Source: Arthrobacter crystallopoietes (GTDB lineage Bacteria > Actinomycetota > Actinomycetes > Actinomycetales > Micrococcaceae). Taken from it: 64,000 bases of DNA. Shown here in pieces: positions 54,701-62,073 of this stretch. The stretch's first letter is position 1. The number at the start of each line of letters is the position of its first letter. The notes beneath the pieces are model-generated. The model ran no database searches, had not been told where the DNA came from, and saw nothing but the letters and a program-made list of their open reading frames with translations. The position numbers and the translations under genes were made by a program. Where the stretch lies: assembly GCF_002849715.1 (NCBI RefSeq), contig NZ_CP018863.1, positions 3,968,001 to 4,032,000 on the forward strand. The letters run 5' to 3'.

Positions 54701-55105
54701 ATGGCCATCCTCAACGGGACGCCGTTCAAGCCGCTGGCTTGGCGTCTGCTGGACGTGCGGATCGGGGCCCGTGTCTTCGACGACGGTTGCGGAATCATCG
54801 AGCGCAGCCTCGTGACAATCGGCTCCCGCTGCACGCTGAACGCCGGCAGCACGGTTCAATCCCACTCCCAAGAGGACGGAATGTTCAAGTCCGACCACAA
54901 CGTCATTGGCGACGACGTCACGCTCGGCGTCGGAGCCTTTGTCCACTACGGCGTGACCGTCGAAAACGGTGCCGTCGTCGCTGCCGACTCCTTCGTAATG
55001 AAGGGGACGACCCTCACCTCGGGATCCCTGTGGGGTGGCAACCCGGCCGAAGAGGCCCGAGCCGCCGCCACGACCCCCGTCGCACTGGAAAGGCCCGTAT
55101 CATGA
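51731..55105 (+). CDS. Four carrier domains fused to Pls-type NRPS terminal membrane domain
   Basis: An 1124-aa protein with no adenylation or thioesterase domain. Residues ~47-118, 131-200, 211-280 and 290-357 are four phosphopantetheine carrier domains with modification serines S80, S162, S242 and S320, each in LGADSL. After a Pro/Gln linker, residues ~385-1110 match the NRPS terminal domain of poly-lysine synthetase (TIGR02353 type): hydrophobic helices alternate with hexapeptide-rich left-handed beta-helix segments (for example GAKVGRNVMIMTNRLPV and IGDDVTLGVGAFVHYG). In Pls this C-terminal part catalyses iterative amide-bond formation in the membrane. Here carriers and polymerase are on one chain and the adenylation domain is on the next. 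The GTG start overlaps the sbnA stop, and the stop overlaps the next start. Confidence 0.87.
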   Translation: MNKSVDTLSTSPGPTIPIIPMNPPTPAATAAQAGNGSPATPASGAGIALERRLADLLAAVVKKDDVPVDANFFLELGADSLVMAQFCARVRKQPDLPAVSIKDIYQHPSISALAAALAPPEAPPATAQVNVQDQLAEVLASILNVEHVSVEANFFHDLGADSLVMAQFCARVRKQPDLPAISIKDIYQHPTISALAAALAPAEEASATAQMQDRLAEVLAGVLGGRQVAVDSHFFQDLGADSLLMARFCARVRKQPDLPAISIKDIYQHPTISALAAALAPAEPATSPVQDRLAEMLGGVLGIDHVPVDSDFFQDLGADSLVMAKFCARVRKQPDLPKVSMKDIYGSPNISALAAALQGPSQQEQRQEPSPALASIPETPRPMDVRTWEYVTCGALQVLVYVGYCLLAGWLAIVGYQWIFPEAGPGNHDWLGHGMSFGEIYLRSIAFSAATFVLLCILPVAAKWIFVGRFRPREIRIWSLAYFRFWLVKALMRTSPLSLMTGSPLTTFYLRAMGAKVGRNVMIMTNRLPVCTDLLTIGEGTVIRKDAVLNGYRAHGGVIQLGALTLGRDVIVGEGSVLDIDTGMGDGSQLAHRSTLYTGQIVPAGERWHGSPGRRTDVDYGGVEAMSYRPWRRAWFAISQLVSTLGLGRTMWSLAIALVILAQPRVAALLEVQPFAFTDWAFYADAITYAGLAVFGGTVMALVVITTVPRLLQLAVKPDRVYPLFGLRDAAARAVARLTNSPLLGGLFGDSSYVVNYVRAIGYKQPQVQQTGSNLGTVFKHDNPFLTTIGSGTMIADAVSFMNTDYSATSFKVSRAAIGAHNFLGNAVLYPAGAKTGDNCLLATKVMVPIDGPVRHDVGLLGSPAFEIPRSVLRDALPEEHASRSHFRRDLAAKNRHNRHTMALLMLTRWFNMSLAMVIMLAALELSDQFGFLALSGAFVVMLFVGLLVPIGIEHLVTGFRRLQPRLCSIYNPYFWWHERYWKLMTQSRYMAILNGTPFKPLAWRLLDVRIGARVFDDGCGIIERSLVTIGSRCTLNAGSTVQSHSQEDGMFKSDHNVIGDDVTLGVGAFVHYGVTVENGAVVAADSFVMKGTTLTSGSLWGGNPAEEARAAATTPVALERPVS
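51869..52801 (+). repeat. Fourfold tandem carrier-domain repeat in DNA
   Basis: Four consecutive units of about 234-246 bp encode the carrier domains. The segment RVRKQPDLP is identical in all four and KDIYQHP in three. Units 2 and 3 also share long identical nucleotide runs, indicating recent duplication or ongoing gene conversion. Unit 4 is the most diverged (KDIYGSP). Confidence 0.85.
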
Positions 55106-57693
55106 CCACCACCTCTGCGCTGACCTGCCGCACCGCCGCCGACCACTCGTCCGATCCGGGCCGCAGCCGGCTCGCCCTTCCAGCAGCCGCCCCGACGACT
55201 ATTCCCAGATGGACACGGCATCCCCAGGCCGGACAGGAGCGGGTTGAGGTGGCGGTTCCCGAGGACCTGCGCACCTCCGTGAGGCTGACGGCCCGTGCGT
55301 TGGAGACGACACCCGGCTCGCTCTGGCTGGCGGCCCATGCGCGGGTACTGCACGCCTTATCCGGCGAGACGGAAATCGCCATCGGATGCGTGGACTCTGC
55401 GGGGACCTGGCGGTGCGACCTCGTTCTAAGCCACGTGTCCTGGCGGAGCCTGGTCGCCGAGGCACATGACCGACAGGCCCTGGCCGCCCGCGGGGAGGCC
55501 CGTCACAAAACCGCATCTCCGGGGTACGAGGTGGTGTTCGACCTTCAGGGCGGCGATGCAGAGCTACCGGAGGGCATCGTCCTCGGGGCCACCGTCCCGA
55601 CTGTAGCCGGGCGCGAGGTGCTCCTGCTCCGATACCGGCGGGACGTCCTCGACCACGATGCTGCCCTCAGGATCGCCGGCTACCACCTGGCCGCCCTCCG
55701 CCACCTGGTCGCCAACCCTGAAGCGGAGCCTGCCGACGCCGACCTGCTCGATGCGGACGAGCGCCGCCTCCAGCTCGAGCAACTGGCCGGACCAGAGCGT
55801 CCCCGCCCCCGACGACGCTTCCACCAGTTGTTCGAGGAGCACGTCCGGCTTCACCCCGAACGCATCGCCGCGGTCCAGGACACGCGCGAGTGGACGTACG
55901 CGGAGTTGAACGGCCGTGCCAACCGGCTGGCCCGCGCCCTGCTGGCGCGCGGACTACAGTCCGAGGACGTCGTTGCGGTCGTCGCCAAACGAGACCTGGA
56001 GTGGATGGCCGCGGTCATCGGCATCCTCAAGGCCGGAGGCGCGTACCTACCGATCGAACCGCAATTCCCCGCCGACCGGATCGCCAGAACACTCACCCGG
56101 GCAGGGAGCCGCATGGCCCTGACCGAGGAAGGCAGCAGCGCCACGCTGGATGATGCACTCGACGGGATGCCTTCGGTCACCAAGGTCCTCTTCGAGGACA
56201 TTGAGGCCGAAGGGCACGCCGCCGACGATCTCGGCGTGGAGGTGCGTCCGGACCAACTCGCCTACGTCTACTTCACCTCTGGCTCCACGGGCGAACCGAA
56301 GGGCGCGATGTGCGAGCACGACGGGATGGTGAACCACCTGTACGCCAAGATCGAGGACCTGGGGATCGGCCCCGGCGACGTCGTCGCCCAGAGTGCCCCC
56401 CAATGCTTCGACATCTCGCTGTGGCAACTGGTCTCGGCCCTGCTCGTCGGCGGCCGCACACTCATCGTCTGGCAGGACCGTATCCTCGACGTCGAGCGGT
56501 TCGTCGACACCGTGGAACGTGGGGCGGTGGCGGTCTTCCAAGTCGTCCCGTCGTATCTGGACGCGGTGGTCGCGTACTTGGCCGGAAAACCCCGCGCGCT
56601 ACCGCACCTCCGGTGCGTCTCCGCGACCGGAGAGGCTCTGAAACGTGAGCTGGTCCGCCGCTGGTTCGACGTAATGCCGAACGTCAAGCTGGTCAATGCC
56701 TACGGACTGACGGAAACCTCGGACGACACGAACCACGAGGTAATGAGCGCAGCGCCCGCGGGCGGCTCCGTGCCACTTGGCCCGCCGATCCCGAACGTCC
56801 GGATCCACATCCTCGACGAGCGGCAGCGGCTCGTGCCGCTCGGGGCACCGGGCGAGATTGCCTTCTCCGGGGTGTGTGTGGGCCGCGGCTACATTAACGA
56901 CCCGGACCGCACGGCACAGGCCTACTCCGCTGACCCCTACGTGGACGGGGCGCGGCTCTACCGGGCTGGCGACTATGGGCGCTGGTCACCGGACGGCAAG
57001 CTGGAGTACCTTGGCCGGCGAGACAACCAGGTCAAGATCTCCGGGTTCCGCATCGAGATCGGCGACATCGAGAACGCGCTGTTGCATGTTCCCGGCGTCC
57101 GCGACGGCGCCGTCGTCGTCGGCGAGGGCGGCGGGCAGTCCAAGTTCCTGGTGGCGTTCTACTCTGGCGACCGGCCCCTCGAGGTCGCCGAGATCCACAG
57201 CGAAATGGCCTCGCGCGTTCCGGGCTACATGGTTCCGTCGACGTACAGGTGGCAGGAGGTCCTGCCCCTGACCGGCAACGGGAAGATCGACCGGAAGGCT
57301 TTGACCCGCATGGCGGGGGAGGTCGTTCCCGAGGCCGGCAGCCCCACGGAGACGCTCACGGCCACCGAGCAGCGGCTGGCCGAAGCATGGGCGAGCGTCC
57401 TCGGCATCCCGGCAGGCCGGATCGGTGGTCAGGACTCGTTCTTCGCGCTGGGCGGCACCTCCCTGTCCGCGGTGAAACTCGCCGTCCTGCTCAAGCGCGC
57501 GGTGTCGATCAAGGACATCATGCAGACGCCCGTCCTAGCTGACCTGGCGATCCTGCTCGAGGCCTCGTCCTTGGAGAACGCTGCCGAACCGCCCGCACCC
57601 ACGCGAGCGGGAACCGCCGCAGAGCCCGCCTCCATGTCCCCGACACCGACAAGACACTCCAATCCGCTACCCGTGAAACGAAAGGACCTCTGA
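55102..57693 (+). CDS. NRPS module: truncated condensation region, adenylation, carrier
   Basis: An 863-aa protein. Residues ~45-215 resemble the C-terminal half of a condensation domain but lack HHxxxDG. Residues ~240-735 are an adenylation domain with A3 YFTSGSTGEPKG (390-401), A4 QCFDISLWQLV, A5 NAYGLTET and A10 lysine K728 in NGKID. Residues ~752-822 are a carrier domain with S787 in GGTSL. The ten specificity positions read by eye are D437, I438, W441, S484, S507, T509, A533, D541, D542, K728. The two adjacent aspartates could suit a diamino substrate such as diaminopropionate; this is inference. The ATG at 55102 overlaps the previous stop (ATGA). The last ~40 residues are a Pro/Ala tail. 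Confidence 0.88.
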   Translation: MTTTSALTCRTAADHSSDPGRSRLALPAAAPTTIPRWTRHPQAGQERVEVAVPEDLRTSVRLTARALETTPGSLWLAAHARVLHALSGETEIAIGCVDSAGTWRCDLVLSHVSWRSLVAEAHDRQALAARGEARHKTASPGYEVVFDLQGGDAELPEGIVLGATVPTVAGREVLLLRYRRDVLDHDAALRIAGYHLAALRHLVANPEAEPADADLLDADERRLQLEQLAGPERPRPRRRFHQLFEEHVRLHPERIAAVQDTREWTYAELNGRANRLARALLARGLQSEDVVAVVAKRDLEWMAAVIGILKAGGAYLPIEPQFPADRIARTLTRAGSRMALTEEGSSATLDDALDGMPSVTKVLFEDIEAEGHAADDLGVEVRPDQLAYVYFTSGSTGEPKGAMCEHDGMVNHLYAKIEDLGIGPGDVVAQSAPQCFDISLWQLVSALLVGGRTLIVWQDRILDVERFVDTVERGAVAVFQVVPSYLDAVVAYLAGKPRALPHLRCVSATGEALKRELVRRWFDVMPNVKLVNAYGLTETSDDTNHEVMSAAPAGGSVPLGPPIPNVRIHILDERQRLVPLGAPGEIAFSGVCVGRGYINDPDRTAQAYSADPYVDGARLYRAGDYGRWSPDGKLEYLGRRDNQVKISGFRIEIGDIENALLHVPGVRDGAVVVGEGGGQSKFLVAFYSGDRPLEVAEIHSEMASRVPGYMVPSTYRWQEVLPLTGNGKIDRKALTRMAGEVVPEAGSPTETLTATEQRLAEAWASVLGIPAGRIGGQDSFFALGGTSLSAVKLAVLLKRAVSIKDIMQTPVLADLAILLEASSLENAAEPPAPTRAGTAAEPASMSPTPTRHSNPLPVKRKDL

Positions 57694-58685
57694 TGTCGTC
57701 TCCTTCACCCAAGATCCAGATCGATATGGAACGCCAAGCCGGCCGGGCACCGATGCTCGCCGTCGAGGACGGCCACGACCCTGTGCAGTGGGCCGAAGAG
57801 AACCGCGAGGCGCTGCGCGCGGCGGTGGACGAGAATGGGGCCGTCCTGGTCCGCGGGCTGGGCCTCAGTGATCCAGCCCAGGTGGCCGAAGTCTACCAGC
57901 GGCTGGTTCCGGGCGGCCTCATGCCGGACCGGGAGGCCTTCGCCACCAGGCAGCCCTACCTGGACGGCGTGTACTCGTCCCTCACCTGGCCCGCGAATCA
58001 GCCTATGTGCATGCACCACGAGCTCAGCTACGCGCTTGAGTTCCCCGGCCTGATGCTCTTCGCCTGCCTCCAGGCACCCAGTGTCGGTGGCGTGACCGGT
58101 ATCGCGGACGCCCGCTCGGTGCTCGAAGCCATACCGGCCGACATCGTCCGGCGGTTCGAAAGCGAAGGATGGCTGCTCGCCCGCAGCTACAACGAAGATA
58201 TCGGAGCCACCTACGAGGAGGCGTTCGGGGTCGCCGACCGCGCTGCCGTCGAAAACTACTGCCGGGCCCACGCGATCGAGTTCGAGTGGCAGCCCGACGG
58301 GGAGCTCCGCACCCGCCAACGGCGCCCTGCCGTTGTCCGGCATCCGGTGACCGGCGAGCGCTGCTGGTTCAACCAGGTCGCGTTCTTGAGCGAATGGACC
58401 ATCGCGCCGGAGGTGAGGGAGTACCTGGTGGACGTTTACGGTCCCGATGGGCTGCCGTTCAACACCCGCTTCGGCAACGGCGAGCCGATCGGCGAGGACA
58501 TCATCGCTCTCTTGAACGAGGTCTACGAGGCCCACACCCTTCGAACGCCGTGGGAGACCGGGGACTTCATGCTCGTAGACAACGTGCGCATGGCCCACAG
58601 CCGCGAGGCGTACGAGGGTCCAAGGGAGATCCTCGTTGGCATGGCCGAGCCACGCAATGTATTCGATCTCGATACCCACACCTAG
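57693..58685 (+). CDS. Fe(II)/2-oxoglutarate dioxygenase (TauD/SyrP-like)
   Basis: A 330-aa TauD-family oxygenase. The metal ligands are H108 and E110 in MHHELSY and H302 in RMAHSREAY; R311 in GPREIL is the likely 2-oxoglutarate anchor. MHHELSYALEFPGLMLF followed by LQAPSVGG resembles SyrP, which beta-hydroxylates aspartate on a carrier protein, so a carrier-bound amino acid is a plausible substrate here. Its ATG overlaps the NRPS stop (TGATG), giving translational coupling. Confidence 0.88.
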   Translation: MSSPSPKIQIDMERQAGRAPMLAVEDGHDPVQWAEENREALRAAVDENGAVLVRGLGLSDPAQVAEVYQRLVPGGLMPDREAFATRQPYLDGVYSSLTWPANQPMCMHHELSYALEFPGLMLFACLQAPSVGGVTGIADARSVLEAIPADIVRRFESEGWLLARSYNEDIGATYEEAFGVADRAAVENYCRAHAIEFEWQPDGELRTRQRRPAVVRHPVTGERCWFNQVAFLSEWTIAPEVREYLVDVYGPDGLPFNTRFGNGEPIGEDIIALLNEVYEAHTLRTPWETGDFMLVDNVRMAHSREAYEGPREILVGMAEPRNVFDLDTHT

Positions 58686-58696
58686 GACGGTGCACA

Positions 58697-59764
58697 ATGA
58701 CAGAATTCGCCATTTCCCCAGTGATAGCCGCGGCTGAACCGAAGACGGTTCCCCCCTTCGCGGTCATCTCCGGAGCCCAGGTACAGCAGGTGCTCCAGGG
58801 TCGCGAGAAGCAGGTCGTCGAACTGGTCGAGCAGACCTACCGGGTGCATGCGGCCGGAGACTCGGTGAACCCGCCGTCCTATTTCCTGCGCTTCCCGGAC
58901 CGGCCCACCTCCCGCATCATCGCCCTGCCCGCCTCAGTCGGCGGGGAGGTGGAGGTTGACGGCATCAAGTGGGTCTCCAGCTTCCCGGACAACGTGGCGT
59001 CGGGGATTCCGCGTGCCTCCGCAGTGTTGATCCTCAACGACCGGGCGACGGGCTACCCCTTCGCATGCATGGAGAGCTCCGTTATCAGCGCCTCCAGGAC
59101 AGCTGCATCGGCCGCCGCGGCTGCGGACTGGCTCAGTCGAGGCCGGGGGCGTCCCAGACGCGTCGGGTTCTTCGGCGTGGGGCTCATCGCCCGCTACATC
59201 CACACCTTCCTGAACGCGACCGACTGGTCCTTCGACGAGATCGGGGTGTTCGACCTCTCGGGCGAGAGCGCGGAGGGTTTCAAGGGCTATCTCGAACGCA
59301 GCGGCACCCGAGCCCGGGTGACCGTGCATGAGGGCCCCGAGCAGCTGATTCGGAGCAGCGATCTCGTCGTGTTCGCCACGGTGGCGAGCCAGCCACACGT
59401 GCACGACACGACGTGGTTCGCGCACAACCCGCTGGTGCTGCACGTGTCCCTGCGCGACCTGGCCCCGGAGATCCTGTTGGCATCGACCAACATCCTCGAC
59501 GACGTCGACCACTGCTTGAAAGCCGGGACGTCGGCCCACCTCGTGGAGCAGATGGTCGGCCACCGGGACTTCGTGGACGGGACCTTGGCCGACGTCATGG
59601 ACGGCAGGGTCTCGCCGGCGGCTGATCGCCCTGTCGTGTTCTCGCCGTTCGGCCTGGGCGTGCTCGATCTGGCGGTGGGCAAGTATGTCTACGACGAACT
59701 TGTCAGCAGCGGCCAGCTCCGGGTGGTCGAGGACTTCTTTTCCGAACTGCGCAGGTACGGCTGA
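58697..59764 (+). CDS. sbnB: SbnB-like dehydrogenase of the ornithine cyclodeaminase family
   Basis: A 355-aa NAD-dependent enzyme. GIKWVSSFPDN (K91 region) and the Rossmann motif GFFGVGLIARYI (from G157) match the ornithine-cyclodeaminase/mu-crystallin family in its SbnB form. SbnB oxidatively cleaves the SbnA product to L-2,3-diaminopropionate and 2-oxoglutarate. Starts at ATG 58697, 11 bp after the dioxygenase stop; a much longer in-frame extension lies inside the dioxygenase gene and is rejected. Paired with the sbnA-like gene at the front of the operon. Confidence 0.9.
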   Translation: MTEFAISPVIAAAEPKTVPPFAVISGAQVQQVLQGREKQVVELVEQTYRVHAAGDSVNPPSYFLRFPDRPTSRIIALPASVGGEVEVDGIKWVSSFPDNVASGIPRASAVLILNDRATGYPFACMESSVISASRTAASAAAAADWLSRGRGRPRRVGFFGVGLIARYIHTFLNATDWSFDEIGVFDLSGESAEGFKGYLERSGTRARVTVHEGPEQLIRSSDLVVFATVASQPHVHDTTWFAHNPLVLHVSLRDLAPEILLASTNILDDVDHCLKAGTSAHLVEQMVGHRDFVDGTLADVMDGRVSPAADRPVVFSPFGLGVLDLAVGKYVYDELVSSGQLRVVEDFFSELRRYG

Positions 59765-59815
59765 CCCGGCGGCCCAACCACGCTCATCAATTCGCACCCA
59801 CCGAGGAGTGACACA

Positions 59816-60958
59816 ATGCTCTCGTTACCGCAGATGCTGGGGAATGTGTCCAAGGCACACGTCCAGTCCCCTGAGGACTGGGCACGGTCGGTCACCGACG
59901 TCCTGCGGGACGCCGCGATCTACCACCAGGCCCATAACGGCTTCTACCGTGCCCAGTGTGACGCGTTGGGAGTCGATCCCGCCGCGATCAACGACATCAA
60001 CGACCTGCAAGACCTGCCCCTGTTGCCGGTCGGCATGTTTAAACGTCCCGACGCCCAAGTGCTACTCACCTGCTCCCTGGCCGACGTTGAGACCGAGACC
60101 AGCTCCAGCGGAACCCGCGGTGTCCCGTCTGTCGCCCGCCGCAACAGCGAGACAGTGACCCGGGCTCTGGTTGGCCTGATCGGGACTTACCGGGAGTTCT
60201 TCAGCCTGTCCGGGGGCGCGGGTCTTTTCTTGAACCCGTCGGACTCCGAAGCTTCGGAGATGGGTCTGCTCAAGGACTTCAACATCCTGAACAGCGTCTT
60301 CGACCACCACGTATATCTCGTTGCCGACCAGTCGTTCGATGTCAGGGAGGCCCTGGAGCACCTGCGCCGGTGGAAGGGCCACATGACCCGGCACATCGTC
60401 TGTCCGCCGTTCCTCATCGAGCGGCTCCTCCGGTTCCTCGAGCAGGAGAAGGTCAATGTGCGCTTGGACCCGTACAGCATGATCATTACGCTCGGCGGTT
60501 GGAAGCGGCACACGTCCGAAGCCATTCCTGCCGAGGGCTTTCGGGAGCAGTGCCACGACCTGCTCGGTGTGCGCCCGGGGAACGTGCGCGACATGTACGG
60601 GATGATTGAGTCGAACATGCTCGCTGTCGAATGCCACCTGCATCGCAAGCACGTTCCGCCTTGGTGCTACATCTCCATCCGGGATCCTGGCCAGATCGGC
60701 AGGGAGCTCGATCCGGGGGGCACCGGCACAATTGCCGTACTGGACGCCCTCAACACCAGCTACCCCGGTTTCCTCCTCACCGACGACGTGGGCGACGTCG
60801 AGACCGGCACCTGCGGGTGCGGGAGAACCGGCCAGGTCATCAACTTCCGCCGTCGGGGGCAGGGCGGCGGGTTTGGCCACTGCCCCGTCAGCCTCGAGCG
60901 CTACCTCGGCTCGGGTACCACCGCCAACGATGAGGCGGCGGCTCTCATGAGGGCCTGA
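59816..60958 (+). CDS. LuxE-type acyl-protein synthetase
   Basis: A 380-aa protein of the LuxE family within the adenylate-forming superfamily. The nucleotide-binding loop SSSGTRGVPS is near residue 97, ITLGGWKRH and DMYGMIESN follow, and a CGCGRTGQV cysteine cluster lies near the C-terminus. LuxE activates a fatty acid as acyl-AMP and passes it to a protein thiol. No LuxC reductase or LuxD thioesterase is present, so bioluminescence is excluded; loading an acyl or other carboxylic starter onto one of the operon's five carrier domains is a reasonable hypothesis. It begins 51 bp after sbnB with GAGGAG before the ATG and is the last gene of the operon. Confidence 0.87.
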   Translation: MLSLPQMLGNVSKAHVQSPEDWARSVTDVLRDAAIYHQAHNGFYRAQCDALGVDPAAINDINDLQDLPLLPVGMFKRPDAQVLLTCSLADVETETSSSGTRGVPSVARRNSETVTRALVGLIGTYREFFSLSGGAGLFLNPSDSEASEMGLLKDFNILNSVFDHHVYLVADQSFDVREALEHLRRWKGHMTRHIVCPPFLIERLLRFLEQEKVNVRLDPYSMIITLGGWKRHTSEAIPAEGFREQCHDLLGVRPGNVRDMYGMIESNMLAVECHLHRKHVPPWCYISIRDPGQIGRELDPGGTGTIAVLDALNTSYPGFLLTDDVGDVETGTCGCGRTGQVINFRRRGQGGGFGHCPVSLERYLGSGTTANDEAAALMRA

Positions 60959-62073
60959 TTTCGCGGTGCCTCAGCCGGCGCTCCTCCTTCGTTGCCGCGC
61001 CCTTGCGAAGCGACGCTCGATGCTGCCGAGCGGGACCGTCGCGCTCATGAGCGTTTCGGTCATCTGCTCCAGCACGGCCATGTCGACGTGCGACTTGGCC
61101 TCGAATGGTGGCCGGCATCGTCCACCCGCCGCCGGTCTTCGCTCGAATTATAGTTCCCGACGTCGGCGGCCTGTAGGTCACCAATTCATTGGCTCCGGCG
61201 ATCAGCGCGGTCTCACGTGTGTCCTCGGAAAAGCGTGGGCGGTAGCCGTTGATGCTGTTGTATGGCTATGAGGCCGGAGTCCGGTTTCTGGGGCGAGCAG
61301 GACATTCGCGGGCGGCTCGTCTCGGCTCATGCACGATCAGGTCCTTGGGAGGGCCGCCCGCCCCGGCATACGCGCATCAAGACCGCTCCGATGGGGCCAC
61401 TGGCCCCAACCGGAGCGGGCCAACCGGCTGACGACACGGCAGCGCGAGGTCATGCTGCACATGGGGAGGGTCCTGCTCAACGACGAGGAGCATCCTTCAG
61501 CAGGGAGCACCGAGCGAAATGGTCCCGAAAACTAGGGGGCAACCGCCCCTCATCCGGGGCTTACCGTCCTGGTGAATGGATTGCACACTAGGTATATCCG
61601 TTCCGGCAGCGACAATTCCCCCCACCGAAGGGACGGCCGGTCGAGCCGGAGCCTACGTTTCCCAACCCGCTGGCTCCGGCTCGACACCTGTCATTACCGG
61701 GGTCCAGCTGGCACAATTCGAGCATGATCGTGCTGCCGCCGCCGGGGCCGCCCGAACTGAAGCCGGAGGAGATCGGGAGCCTGAACCCCTATGCCGACGA
61801 TATGGCCGGCTTCATACAAGCAGCGCTGGTCAGTGAACGCAACAGCATCGCCAGCCAGCACCATGGCCTCGAAGGCAGCTTCCATGACGGCATCGCCCGA
61901 CGGCAAGAGTCGACGAGCAGGCTCTCGCCATTCAGGCCGGTTTCCAACTGCACCGATCCGCCGTCGAAACGTTTCCGTCACGGGTCCCGTCGCTGCAGCC
62001 CGCGAGGCACAAGACCGCGGCGGCCGGCATGATCCGGCGCATCCTCGCGCCTAAGGGAGACACAGGTCAGAGC
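60959..62073. other. 1.1-kb stretch without a convincing gene
   Basis: Between the LuxE-like gene and the secreted nuclease there are only short overlapping frames with unconvincing composition. One minus-strand stretch at about 60963-61110 reads like the end of a protein (RPPFEAKSHVDMAVLEQMTE... to a stop) and may be a gene relic. Repeat copy C is at 61269-61370 and a short GGGG/CCCC hairpin is near 61533-61549. No strong terminator for the NRPS operon was found. Confidence 0.55.
61269..61370 (+). repeat. Interspersed repeat, copy C
   Basis: Third, shorter copy in the same orientation as A and B. It retains GCCGGAGTCC, CTGGGG, ACATTCGCGGGCGGCTCGTC and CCGCCCGCCCCGGCA, but lacks the CTTGAGC block at the 5' side. 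GCGGGCGGC and GCCGCCCGC form a perfect 9-bp stem. It lies 310 bp after the end of the NRPS operon. Confidence 0.7.

Noticed and set aside
54457..55101. 215-residue upstream extension of the NRPS frame
   Set aside because: It overlaps the coding sequence of the carrier/terminal-domain protein in another frame; the ATG at 55102 gives the usual ATGA overlap.
58169..58696. Upstream extension of the sbnB frame
   Set aside because: It lies inside the dioxygenase gene and has no family similarity; sbnB starts at 58697.
59816..60958. Bioluminescence (lux) locus
   Set aside because: Only a LuxE-family member is present; luxA, luxB, luxC and luxD are absent.
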